A stretch of 36,771 nt of DNA, taken from positions 1 through 36,771 of the forward strand of contig JAUWTJ010000040.1 in NCBI GenBank assembly GCA_030614785.1, given 5' to 3'. The translations under genes were made by a program, and so were the position numbers. The notes beneath the pieces were generated by a model. That model had not been told where the DNA came from. It did no database searches and worked only from the letters and a program-made list of their open reading frames with translations. This stretch comes from Alphaproteobacteria bacterium (GTDB lineage: Bacteria > Pseudomonadota > Alphaproteobacteria > M2410). Of the stretch, positions 26,578-34,765 are shown piece after piece (the stretch's first letter is position 1; each line of letters opens with the position of its first letter).

Positions 26578-27204
26578 ATGCCTTTTACTGCTGTTGATGT
26601 TATCATCTTCGCCGTCATGCTGTTGTCCGGGCTGCTTGCGCTCTTGCGAGGTTTTACCCGAGAGGTTGTGACCATATTCACATGGGTCGGATCGGCCTTT
26701 GCTGCGCTCCATATGCTGGCCTTGCTGGGCCCGCTGATGCACGAGCTGATTACCAAAACCTGGCTCGCTGACCTCGTCGCCTTTTCCGTTCCCTTCTTTG
26801 CCATGCTGTTTTTGCTTTCATGGGCAGGCAACAAAATGATTGTGAAGGTTTCCGGCAAACAGCCAGGCCCGATCGATGGCACCGCCGGGTTCTTTTTCGG
26901 GATTGGGCGGGGGTTCATCATGGTGACAATCGCCTATTTTGTCTTTGACCTCCTTTATGATCCCAAGACCGCACCGGAATGGATGGCAGAAGCGCAGTTT
27001 GAACCTGTAATTGCGGACACGACGGAATTCTACTACTCACTGTTTCCAGGCCTGAAAACAAACCCTCCTGCGGGCAAAATTGCCGCGCCAAAGAAACAAC
27101 CACTACCGGGTAATTCCAGTGGTGACCCCAAAGGCGAAAAGGGGTATAGCGACCGGGATCGAAACGAGATCGAAAAACTTTTCAAAAGCGCGGGCGATGG
27201 ATGA
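26578..27204 (+). CDS. cvpA: CvpA family membrane protein
   Basis: A 208-residue inner-membrane protein starting MPFTAVDVIIFAVMLLSGLL, with the family's LLRGFTREVVTIFTWVGSAF loop, about four membrane segments, and GFFFGIGRGFIMV. The hydrophilic C-terminus is Lys/Pro/Gly-rich. I chose the ATG at 26578 with GAGGG upstream rather than an earlier ATG inside radA. CvpA has been linked to colicin V production and commonly sits next to purF, as here; its last bases overlap the purF start (ATGA). Biochemical role unknown. Confidence 0.9.
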   Translation: MPFTAVDVIIFAVMLLSGLLALLRGFTREVVTIFTWVGSAFAALHMLALLGPLMHELITKTWLADLVAFSVPFFAMLFLLSWAGNKMIVKVSGKQPGPIDGTAGFFFGIGRGFIMVTIAYFVFDLLYDPKTAPEWMAEAQFEPVIADTTEFYYSLFPGLKTNPPAGKIAAPKKQPLPGNSSGDPKGEKGYSDRDRNEIEKLFKSAGDG

Positions 27205-28721
27205 CTTCTGAAGGTTCACAGGGCGGAAAACCGGGCAGCAAGACCGAAATCTCATACGGAACCAACCCTTTAGACGACGATAAGCTGCACGAAGAGTGCG
27301 GCGTTTTCGGAATTTTCGGCACCACCGATGCGGCAGCCCTGACAGCCCTGGGTCTGCACGCGCTGCAGCATCGCGGCCAGGAAGGTGCAGGCATTTGCAG
27401 CTTTGACGGCGAGAGGTTCAATCTTGTCAGGCGTCACGGCCTTGTTGGTGACCAGTTCACCAAGCAAAAAGTCATCAACCAACTCTCCGGCGACAGCGCA
27501 ATCGGCCACGTGCGTTATTCGACGGCTGGCGGCTCAGGCACGCGCAATATCCAGCCCTTCTTTGCCGATCTTGCCACTGGCGGTATCGCCGTCGCCCACA
27601 ACGGAAATCTGACCAATGCAGAAACCCTGCGCTCGGAGCTCGTTGCACAGGGTTCAATCTTCCAGTCAACATCCGACACCGAAACTATTATTCATCTTAC
27701 CGCAAGGACGGAAACGGGGCCCATCGCTGACAGACTGTCGCGTGCGCTGAGGCGCGTCGAGGGTGCCTATTCTCTTGTTGCCATCACCAACAAGAAGATG
27801 ATCGGTGTTCGTGATCCTATGGGCGTACGCCCTCTGGCGCTGGGTCGCTATGAAGGTCAGGGCTGGGTGCTTGCTTCTGAATCCTGTGCCTTCGATATCA
27901 TCGGCGCTGAATTTGTCCGTGATATTGAGCCTGGCGAAATGGTGATTATCACCGAAAGTGGCCTGGAAAGTAGACGCCCCTTCCCTCCTGCACCGAGTAA
28001 ATTCTGTGTTTTCGAGTATGTCTATTTCGCGCGACCCGACAGCACCATGGGCGACCAGAGCGTCTATGAAGCGCGCAAGCAAATTGGCCGCGAACTGGCG
28101 CGTGAAGCTGCCGCCGACGTCGACATGGTGATCCCGGTCCCCGACTCCGGTGTCCCCGCGGCAATCGGCTTTGCTGAAGAATCCGGCATACCCTTCGAGC
28201 TTGGCATCATTCGCAACCATTACGTCGGACGGACCTTCATTGAGCCTTCAGACCAGATCCGACATCTCGGCGTCAAGCTGAAGCACAACGCCTCGCGGGC
28301 CCAGCTCGAAGGCAAGAAAGTGGTTCTGATTGACGATTCCATTGTACGCGGGACGACCTCAATAAAAATTGTTCAGATGGTGCGAGAGGCAGGCGCGAAG
28401 GAAGTCCACATGCGCATCGCATCGCCGCCGACGATCAATTCCTGCTTCTATGGCGTCAACACACCCGAGACGGAAGAGCTCCTCGCATACCGAATGAACG
28501 TGGAGGAAATGGCGCGGGTTATAAACGTGGACAGCCTGGCCTTTGTTAGCCTCGACGGGCTCTACCGAGCCGTTGGCGAGGCAAAGCGTAACAACGACAT
28601 GCCACAATATTGTGATGCCTGTTTCTCCGGGGCCTATCCAACAAAACTAACCGATCGGTCTCACGCCAAATCGAATGGCCCGTCGCAACTCTCCCTCCTG
28701 ATTGAACAAGCAGCAGAATAA
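27201..28721 (+). CDS. purF: Amidophosphoribosyltransferase
   Basis: PurF takes the first step of purine synthesis, using glutamine and PRPP to form phosphoribosylamine. At 506 residues it is normal. A leader of about 32 residues precedes the nucleophile Cys in HEECGVFGIFG (probably exposed by propeptide removal). GHVRYSTAGGSG, VAHNGNLTN and SDTETIIHL follow. The C-terminal half has IPVPDSGVPAAIGFAEESGI and the PRPP loop KVVLIDDSIVRGTTS. It overlaps cvpA by four bases and the SDR gene by one. Confidence 0.96.
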   Translation: MTSEGSQGGKPGSKTEISYGTNPLDDDKLHEECGVFGIFGTTDAAALTALGLHALQHRGQEGAGICSFDGERFNLVRRHGLVGDQFTKQKVINQLSGDSAIGHVRYSTAGGSGTRNIQPFFADLATGGIAVAHNGNLTNAETLRSELVAQGSIFQSTSDTETIIHLTARTETGPIADRLSRALRRVEGAYSLVAITNKKMIGVRDPMGVRPLALGRYEGQGWVLASESCAFDIIGAEFVRDIEPGEMVIITESGLESRRPFPPAPSKFCVFEYVYFARPDSTMGDQSVYEARKQIGRELAREAAADVDMVIPVPDSGVPAAIGFAEESGIPFELGIIRNHYVGRTFIEPSDQIRHLGVKLKHNASRAQLEGKKVVLIDDSIVRGTTSIKIVQMVREAGAKEVHMRIASPPTINSCFYGVNTPETEELLAYRMNVEEMARVINVDSLAFVSLDGLYRAVGEAKRNNDMPQYCDACFSGAYPTKLTDRSHAKSNGPSQLSLLIEQAAE

Positions 28722-29440
28722 TGACATCCAAAAGACTTGAAGGTCGCATCGCCCTTGTAACCGGCGCGTCTCGCGGCATTGGCCGCTCCATCGCCCTTGG
28801 CTTTGCCCGCGAAGGCGCGCATGTGATTGCGCTTGCCAGGACGCAAGGCGCGCTCGAACAACTCGATGACGAGATCAAGGCCGCTGGCGGAACGGCCACC
28901 CTGGTGCCCGCCGACCTCAAGGATTTTGACGGCCTCGATAATCTCGGCGCCTCAATCTACGAACGCTGGGGCAAACTTGATATTTTTGTGGGTAATGCGG
29001 GTGTTCTGGGCGACCTGACGCCGCTGCCGCACCTTGAACCCAAAGTCTGGGACGAGTTGATGGCGGTTAATGTCACCGCCAATTATCGCCTGATCCGATC
29101 CCTCGACATGTTACTGCGCGCTTCTGATGCAGGCCGCGTGATCCTGGTTTCCTCCGGCGCCGGCGAGCGTTTTCGTGCCTTCTGGGGCGGCTATGCCATC
29201 ACCAAGGCCGCTCTTAACGCCATGGCCAAAACCTATGCCGATGAAGTCGCCAGCACATCCATGCGGGTCAATCTCGTCAACCCCGGTGCCACCCGCACGA
29301 AAATGCGCGCCATCGCCGTGCCCGGCGAAGACCCGGACACCCTTCCGCACCCGGATGAACTTGTTGAGATGTTCATTGAGCTGGCAAGTCCTGCGTGCCA
29401 GAAGAATGGCGAGATCGTGACGTTCAAGCGAAAGTCCTGA
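28721..29440 (+). CDS. Short-chain dehydrogenase/reductase
   Basis: A classical SDR of 239 residues. The NAD(P) motif is ALVTGASRGIGRSIALGFAR. VGNAGVLGDLTPL and the catalytic Ser in ILVSSGAGERFRAFWGGYAIT follow, with Tyr-x3-Lys in YAITK. VNLVNPGATRTKM comes after. The substrate cannot be told from sequence. An SDR directly after purF is a recurrent arrangement in alphaproteobacteria as far as I know. The start overlaps the purF stop by one base (TAATG), so translational coupling is likely. Confidence 0.9.
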   Translation: MTSKRLEGRIALVTGASRGIGRSIALGFAREGAHVIALARTQGALEQLDDEIKAAGGTATLVPADLKDFDGLDNLGASIYERWGKLDIFVGNAGVLGDLTPLPHLEPKVWDELMAVNVTANYRLIRSLDMLLRASDAGRVILVSSGAGERFRAFWGGYAITKAALNAMAKTYADEVASTSMRVNLVNPGATRTKMRAIAVPGEDPDTLPHPDELVEMFIELASPACQKNGEIVTFKRKS

Positions 29441-29448
29441 TCTTCCGT

Positions 29449-30054
29449 TTAAGGAGAGGGAAGATATCGATAGTGGCCGGTGATCTCATAGGCAAAGAGA
29501 ACATCTTCCAGTTTTGTCCCGCTGCCGATGTTGTGGACGATGAGCGGCACGCTGTCCTTTGAAACCCTGGATGATACAATGCCTGTGTGGGGCAACGAGC
29601 CTGCTGTGACCAAATTCCAGGTGACCACATCGCCGGGCAGGAAATCGTCTGCCGCGCGCGATACCGGCAGCTGCGCCCCCTGGCGTTCGAGAAAACGCCT
29701 GATATTGGGCACGCGGCGGTGATCGATATTCGAGTCGGTTGCCGCAAGGCCCCAGAGCACCGGGTAAGCGGAAAAGTGATCCCGCATGTCTTCATGAATG
29801 AGGACTTGCAGATCGATCCCGATCGCGCGATAGCTGCGCACCACAACATCGGAGCAAACACCTCGATCATCCGGCACATCGCCCATGGGATAAGGGATCC
29901 GGCGGTAGGCACCGTCATAGGAGACGTGGTGAGAGGTCCGCTCAAGAGCGGCAAGGGCCAAAAGCTCTCCTGGCTCGGAGGTCCGTTCCTGCGAAAGCGC
30001 CTGTACAGCGACGAAGGAAACCAGAACAAATGCAATCAATACAAGACGGGTCAT
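29449..30054 (-). CDS. DUF1287 family exported protein
   Basis: A 201-residue protein with a probable signal peptide (MTRLVLIAFVLVSFVAVQAL, cleavage near SQ-ER). The mature part carries the DUF1287 pattern: YDGAYRRIPYPMGDVPDDRG, VCSDVVVRSYRAIGIDLQ, then HRRVPNIRRFLERQG, a DFLPGDVVTWNL segment, HTGIVSS and a late VHNIG. The invariant Cys after RGV and the later His residues recall NlpC/P60-like fold enzymes, so a cell-wall or peptide hydrolase role is conceivable but unproven. It converges on the SDR gene, eight bases apart. No good ribosome binding site is visible. Confidence 0.82.
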   Translation of the reverse strand: MTRLVLIAFVLVSFVAVQALSQERTSEPGELLALAALERTSHHVSYDGAYRRIPYPMGDVPDDRGVCSDVVVRSYRAIGIDLQVLIHEDMRDHFSAYPVLWGLAATDSNIDHRRVPNIRRFLERQGAQLPVSRAADDFLPGDVVTWNLVTAGSLPHTGIVSSRVSKDSVPLIVHNIGSGTKLEDVLFAYEITGHYRYLPSP

Positions 30055-30152
30055 GAGAGGTAGCTTGCCTGCTCTCCATGGTCTTGATGAGGCCGCGATA
30101 TGGTAAAAACAAGGCAGCGCTTGACCACGGCGACTGGTTGAGAGCCAAGCCA

Positions 30153-30185
30153 GAGGCCGCCCACAGTAGTCCCGTGAGCGGCCTC
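30153..30185 (-). other. Hairpin 18 bases after the receptor remnant
   Basis: GAGGCCGC (30153-30160) pairs with GCGGCCTC (30178-30185). It has no U-tract in the minus-strand direction; on the plus strand GGTGTTTTT follows. It resembles the hairpin after rpsD (about 24 of 31 positions) and lies at the same distance from the stop as the hairpin after the full receptor gene. Confidence 0.5.
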
Positions 30186-30203
30186 GGTGTTTTTCAGACT
30201 TCG

Positions 30204-30605
30204 CTAAAAGACATATTCCAGTCTGACAAAGCCGTTTATCCCAACCCCGGGCAAGCGCGCACCCGGTGAGACATCTGATCCGGCAATTCTGTTGTAACCG
30301 GCAAGATGATCCTCATACGCTTCATCCAGCAGATTCTCTACACCGGCATTCAAAAACATGTTCTCGCTGATGGTCCAGCCGGCAAAGAGGTTTACAATGG
30401 CGTAACCATCGGTTGGCGCCTCACTGTTGGTCACAGACACGCGCGTTTGCTCAGCGGCAATCTCGCCTTCACCGGAAACATACCAGGTTTCTGCATGGTA
30501 CGTCAGTCCGAGACGCCCCCGTAGCGGAGCTATCCGGTAGAAATCGCCGTCCGCGCCTGGGCAAGCGGATTGTCGGTGCGGGGGACGTGACCAGGACTCA
30601 AGGAG
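30204..30605 (-). pseudogene. TonB-dependent receptor, decayed C-terminal fragment
   Basis: The last 118 codons copy the end of the receptor at 32574 at roughly 92% protein identity (YRIAPLRGRLGLTYHAETWY onward, ending FVRLEYVF). Upstream the frame breaks. Receptor-like pieces ESWSR and RTDNPLAQA followed by DGDFYRIAP are in different frames, and beyond about 30605 similarity fades. The upstream barrel and plug are absent. The fragment has its own differences (for example MFLNAG for LYLNAG), so it looks like the remains of a diverged paralogue, not a fresh copy, although one 92-base block is identical to the intact gene. Confidence 0.85.
30445..30536. repeat. 92-bp perfect direct repeat, copy 1
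   Basis: Bases 30445-30536 are identical to 32815-32906, in the same orientation, 2370 bp apart. To the left (30204-30444 against 32574-32814) the alignment continues without gaps but with many substitutions. The abrupt identity suggests recent exchange between the copies. Confidence 0.85.
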
Positions 30606-30957
30606 GCCGGAAGGCGAAGAACGGGCGCATTTGACATTTCCCGGATCGCTGAAGTCCCGATCTCCCTCGATAGCGGACACCCAATGACCAGGATTTATCT
30701 TCCCCAAATAGCCACAAGCTGACATTTGGATCATGATAGTCTAGACTTCTCCTACTAGCAAAAAAGCGGACATCAGACCAGCAGGCTTCTTGTCAAAACC
30801 AGCTGGATATGCCCTGTCATTGAATCAAATCTGAACGAAAAAACTGTGGCCGATGAGGAATCCTGCTTCTATTCGCCGCCTTCACTATTACTGACCCAGC
30901 AGACAAGGAGAAATGGGATTTCGAGTCTCCGCGTCATCAAACTGAGATATTCTTTGT
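30606..30957. other. Non-coding stretch upstream of the synthetase-like gene
   Basis: I see no supportable gene here. Only tiny frames occur, for example a 13-codon frame at 30851 and a 10-codon frame (MGFRVSASSN) at 30913 that has AAGGAG two bases before its ATG, too close for normal initiation. I looked for a lasso-type precursor (30-60 codons with a Thr before the core) and did not find one. The DNA is AT-richer than the housekeeping regions. Confidence 0.5.
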
Positions 30958-32409
30958 ATGTACTATAATGCTGCAGTTATCCTTTATGGTGACACCCCAC
31001 CCGAAATACAGCTGAACAAGGTCCAGAAAAGATCCATAAACACTGCCGTTCTCGGGCAAAAGAAATCGCCTAACGTCACACAAATCAACATCACGGATGA
31101 AGAGGTTTCTTTTGATAGCCACTGGCTGACAAATCAACCACTTTTTGTTTTTACCGGCCGAAACAAAATGGTCATCGCACATGAGCTAAGCGTCATTTTC
31201 TCTCTTGCGCAGACAGAATTAGTCCCATCCAGGGAGGCTCTCCGCAGTTTCCTGGTACACGGGCCAATGTCGATCAATTTTTGTCCCTTTGATAATGTAG
31301 CAACCATCATGCCGGGGGATCGAACGGCGATCAGCTTGCAAACACAGAAACTCTCCATCAGCAAACAAACACGCCCTCCCGGTGTGGCGTTAGACACCAA
31401 TGAGATCGGCCCTCAACTTTGCCATTGCATTGGCAACCTCGTAGATGGTCGCGATGTTGCATTGGCTATCTCTGGGGGCATTGATAGCACGTTAATCGCT
31501 TCGCTATATCGACAGATGAATCCTGACAAGAAAATCGTAGGGTTTACGGCAGATACGGGGGCCGGAAACGATCTTCTTTTCGCAAGCAAGGTGGCGGAGA
31601 AACTGGATATCAAACTCATCAAAGTGAGTGTTCCGGAAGATGCTGACGCATTGATTTTGCATAGGGCGATGACAGCCTCATCGCTGTCACCCATGCCACT
31701 TACCGGAAATGCTATCGGGTTTGCTGCTATCTGCAGGACAGCTCGCTCTATGGGCTTTGACGCCATCCTTGATGGCAGTGGCGGCGATCAATTTTTTGGC
31801 GGTAACTCCCACATCCATGGAAGGTATTGGGCACTTGACAAACGTCAGGAAGGACACGTGGATAGAGTCCAACATTTCCTCGATTGGATAGATAGCAATA
31901 ATCTCGTTAGTACAAAGAATATAAAGTTGATGACTGAAGGTAAGTTGACTTTTGACTTTACCGAGAAAATGTATGAGGAAACGACCAGGGCCCATGCCTT
32001 CCAGTGGATTTATCAGCATTGTGCGAATGCAAAAGCTCAGGGAATAGACATATTGATGCCCTTCTTTGATGAGAAGATTGCAAACTTCATCCTCAACGAT
32101 CTGGACCATTTCTTTATTGACGGCATAAGCAAGGTTCCACTTCGGCGACTGCTTGAGAGGAGTGTCGGACGTGAAATTGCGTATCGAAAAGACAATCAGG
32201 GGCTGCGCTGGCCCGTACGTCGATTACTCGAGACCTGTCGGCCGGAAATCAGGCAGGCGATACGAAATTGCTCCTTTGGTTCTTCCTTTCTAATGCCAAT
32301 GGAGAGCAAACTCATCAGCAACATGATGTTAGGGAAGGGAAGGTTTGCGAGACTTTATGGGCTGGCTGTTCTTACTGAGATGATTGCGGAGCCACCTAAA
32401 TCTGATTAG
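30958..32409 (+). CDS. Asparagine synthetase-like ATP-dependent amide-forming protein lacking the amidotransferase Cys
   Basis: The 483-residue protein has the C-terminal asparagine synthetase fold. The ATP pyrophosphatase P-loop ALAISGGIDSTLIASLY is near residues 168-184, and ILDGSGGDQFFGG near 270-282. The N-terminal 150 residues resemble a reduced class II amidotransferase domain, but the protein starts MYYNAAV with no Cys2, so it cannot use glutamine in the usual way. This combination is typical of lasso-peptide cyclases (McjC type) and beta-lactam synthetases, which activate a carboxylate with ATP for ring closure. No lasso B-type protease or precursor is nearby. The gene is AT-richer than its neighbours and probably acquired. 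The ribosome binding site is poor; a stop four codons upstream in frame fixes the start at or after 30958. Confidence 0.75.
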   Translation: MYYNAAVILYGDTPPEIQLNKVQKRSINTAVLGQKKSPNVTQINITDEEVSFDSHWLTNQPLFVFTGRNKMVIAHELSVIFSLAQTELVPSREALRSFLVHGPMSINFCPFDNVATIMPGDRTAISLQTQKLSISKQTRPPGVALDTNEIGPQLCHCIGNLVDGRDVALAISGGIDSTLIASLYRQMNPDKKIVGFTADTGAGNDLLFASKVAEKLDIKLIKVSVPEDADALILHRAMTASSLSPMPLTGNAIGFAAICRTARSMGFDAILDGSGGDQFFGGNSHIHGRYWALDKRQEGHVDRVQHFLDWIDSNNLVSTKNIKLMTEGKLTFDFTEKMYEETTRAHAFQWIYQHCANAKAQGIDILMPFFDEKIANFILNDLDHFFIDGISKVPLRRLLERSVGREIAYRKDNQGLRWPVRRLLETCRPEIRQAIRNCSFGSSFLMPMESKLISNMMLGKGRFARLYGLAVLTEMIAEPPKSD

Positions 32410-32573
32410 ACGTTCCCCTTGTCTATTCTAGATCACAAGGAACCGATTACATCTTCAAAGCCGGTGCCTGACTTCCCTCTTCAAGCAGACGACGTCCCTC
32501 CTCATCAATCTCCGCCGCAAGGAGGGCCGCTCACCGTACTGCGATGAGCGACCACTTTGCGACTTGGGCCCAG
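32410..32573. other. Spacer with hairpin after the intact receptor gene
   Basis: No gene is seen. GGCCGCTCA (32525-32533) pairs with TGAGCGACC (32545-32553), allowing one G-U pair in the minus-strand RNA. It lies 20 bases after the receptor stop and is related to the hairpins at 30153 and 35338. It may end both the receptor transcript and the convergent synthetase-like transcript, but it lacks a U-tract. Confidence 0.45.
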
Positions 32574-34703
32574 CTAAAAGATATACTGAAGTCTCACGAA
32601 CCCATTGATGCCGCCGCCTGGCAGGCGAGCCCCGAGAGGAACGTCCGATCCGGCGACCCTGTTGTAACCCGCCAGATGATCCTCGTATGCCTCGTCCAGC
32701 AGGTTCTCTACGCCCGCATTCAGATAGAGGTTCTCGCTGATGGTCCAGCCGGCGAAGAGATTTACAATAGCGTAACCATCGGTTGGCGCTTCACTGTTGG
32801 TCACAGACACGTGTGTTTGCTCAGCGGCAATCTCGCCTTCACCGGAAACATACCAGGTTTCTGCATGGTACGTCAGTCCGAGACGCCCCCGTAGCGGAGC
32901 TATCCGATAAAGATCATCCTTGATATCACGCCGTTCTCCGCGAACCCATGACAGGCCCCCGTCGACCTGGACCCGATCCGACGCCATCCAGGAGAAATCC
33001 AGATCGGCACCAAAGAGCCTGGCATCAACGTTTTCAAATCTGAGCGGCGTCGGATCGCCGTTCATGCCCGACACCATTTCAACCGTGCTGTCGACAACGC
33101 CAACGGTGGTATCAAACGGAACACCCTGGATGAAGTCATCAATCCTGCGGTAGAAAATGGTTGGACGCGCAGTCAGCCGACTGAATCGAACGTCGGCTCC
33201 AAAATCTGCAATGAGAGCGGTCTCGGGTTTCAGCTCAAGATCGCCAACATAAGTGTTGCCGTCTGCAAGGCCCCCACTTGCCGGTGTTGGCAGCCAGGCA
33301 AACCGCTCGACATAGCCCGGCGCGCGGTTCTTGCGCGCCAGCGTTCCCCTGAGCGTCACCTGATCATTGATGTCGCGCCAGGACTGAAGCACAGCATCGA
33401 CAGTCGTGTCGTCCCATGTCCGGTCCTGCATCGAAAACGCCATGGCCAGCATCCCCGGCATCATGGGCACGCCCGGCCCTACAGTGGCAACACCGCTTTC
33501 CGCCGACAGATGATCCATGCGCAGGCCGATTTCAACACCGCCGGTGTCGGAGTCCCGGTACCATTCGGCAAAGAGGCCGCTTCGTTCCATAGTGATGTCC
33601 GGTAATGAGTTCAGGAAGAAGTCAGGATCGTTCGGATTGGTGATCAGGACATTGTGATCGTTCTGCTCATAATCCACACCCAGCCTCAGCTCGCCGCCTT
33701 TCAGTGGTTTTGTCAGACGCGCCGAGGCAGTCCTCGTTTCTCCGTCGGCGATCGTACGCCGCTGCTTCATCATCACAGGCGCAGGCCGAGACAGATAATT
33801 GGTCATGCCGTGACCGATATCAACGGACCCGAAGTCAAGGTTGATCCTGAATCCGTCAAATTCACCCTCATAAGCGGCCCTGGCAAAGTCGCCCTCGATA
33901 TATTCGATATCCATCGCAAAGGGTGGGTTACCTGTTTCACCTGTCTCATGACGCCTGAAATCGAAAGACAGGGAATGATGACCGTCGCTGGTTCGCACGC
34001 CAGCGCCGCCGCCCAGGACCTGCCGATCATGAAACGTATTGGCAATTTCACCATCCGGAAACTTGAGGTTGTCTCCCTCCTCCCGGGATCCCAACACATG
34101 AATGCGAAACTGGTCGTTTGATGTGCCCAGAATGCCGCCAAAGGCCGTGCTGCTGTCGGCCGAGCGGCCAATCAGGGTAAGATCCCCTGAGGTGACGAAG
34201 GTCGCCTCGTTTGAAAAACCCACTGTCTTGTATCGCGCGTTGACAGACCCAGCGAGGCCCGGTCCTTTTGAGACAGAACCGACACTGCGAGCGACATCCA
34301 GTGACGCCAAAAGCGTTGGCGGTGCATATTGCATTGCCGGGTCCATGAGATTTGGGCCGCCGGAGCCAAAACGCTGCCCGTCAACCGTTACATCGATGCG
34401 CGCACCGGTCAGCCCGCGGAATTGAACCTGACCGGACACGGCTCCATTGTTGATCAGGGCGCCTCCGGGCATCAGCGCAATAAGACTGGCAGAATCCGCC
34501 GCCTGCACCCGGACCGGCTCTATCCCGGCTTCAAGTTTTGTATCAGCTTTGCCGCGCCTGGCACCAACAACAATGATTTCTTCCAGTGTGTTCCCGTTGG
34601 AAACGGGGTTGGTTTCAGAGGCCATAGCTCCCTGAAAACCGGGCATCGCGCAGAGGGACAATCCAAGACCCAGAGCCCATGCCGAAGAGTTCGACGGTTT
34701 CAT
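32574..34703 (-). CDS. TonB-dependent outer-membrane receptor, probable copper type
   Basis: I start at ATG 34703 (709 residues), because AAGGAG lies six bases upstream. A signal peptide (MKPSNSSAWALGLGLSLCAM and on to about residue 30) is followed by a TonB box-like EEIIVVGARR, a plug domain (QVQFRGLTGARIDVTVDGQR, then NLMDPAMQYAPPTL) and a long beta-barrel ending in FVRLQYIF with terminal Phe. The MDP-x-x-x-Y-x-x-P segment and a Met-rich loop (VPMMPGMLAMAFSM) recall the OprC/NosA copper receptors, and the small upstream protein fits that reading. Metal choice is inferred. The 3' end is duplicated at 30204. Confidence 0.88.
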   Translation of the reverse strand: MKPSNSSAWALGLGLSLCAMPGFQGAMASETNPVSNGNTLEEIIVVGARRGKADTKLEAGIEPVRVQAADSASLIALMPGGALINNGAVSGQVQFRGLTGARIDVTVDGQRFGSGGPNLMDPAMQYAPPTLLASLDVARSVGSVSKGPGLAGSVNARYKTVGFSNEATFVTSGDLTLIGRSADSSTAFGGILGTSNDQFRIHVLGSREEGDNLKFPDGEIANTFHDRQVLGGGAGVRTSDGHHSLSFDFRRHETGETGNPPFAMDIEYIEGDFARAAYEGEFDGFRINLDFGSVDIGHGMTNYLSRPAPVMMKQRRTIADGETRTASARLTKPLKGGELRLGVDYEQNDHNVLITNPNDPDFFLNSLPDITMERSGLFAEWYRDSDTGGVEIGLRMDHLSAESGVATVGPGVPMMPGMLAMAFSMQDRTWDDTTVDAVLQSWRDINDQVTLRGTLARKNRAPGYVERFAWLPTPASGGLADGNTYVGDLELKPETALIADFGADVRFSRLTARPTIFYRRIDDFIQGVPFDTTVGVVDSTVEMVSGMNGDPTPLRFENVDARLFGADLDFSWMASDRVQVDGGLSWVRGERRDIKDDLYRIAPLRGRLGLTYHAETWYVSGEGEIAAEQTHVSVTNSEAPTDGYAIVNLFAGWTISENLYLNAGVENLLDEAYEDHLAGYNRVAGSDVPLGARLPGGGINGFVRLQYIF
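32815..32906. repeat. 92-bp perfect direct repeat, copy 2
   Basis: Identical to 30445-30536 and inside the intact receptor gene. Recombination between the two copies would remove 2370 bp, including the asparagine synthetase-like gene, and leave one full-length receptor. Confidence 0.85.
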
Positions 34704-34765
34704 AACATACTCCTTCACCCGCATGGAAATGCGGTGACAATCAAATTGGAAAATTGAAATGTGAC

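Noticed and set aside
29449-30054. DUF1287 protein as the missing lasso B-type protease
   Set aside because: It has a Cys and His residues, but its pattern fits DUF1287 and not the transglutaminase-like B proteins, and it has a signal peptide, whereas B proteins are cytoplasmic.
30606-30957. Lasso-peptide precursor upstream of the synthetase-like gene
   Set aside because: I read all three plus frames. The one open frame of about 70 codons has no good start and no leader-core pattern, and ATG-started frames are 13 codons or fewer.
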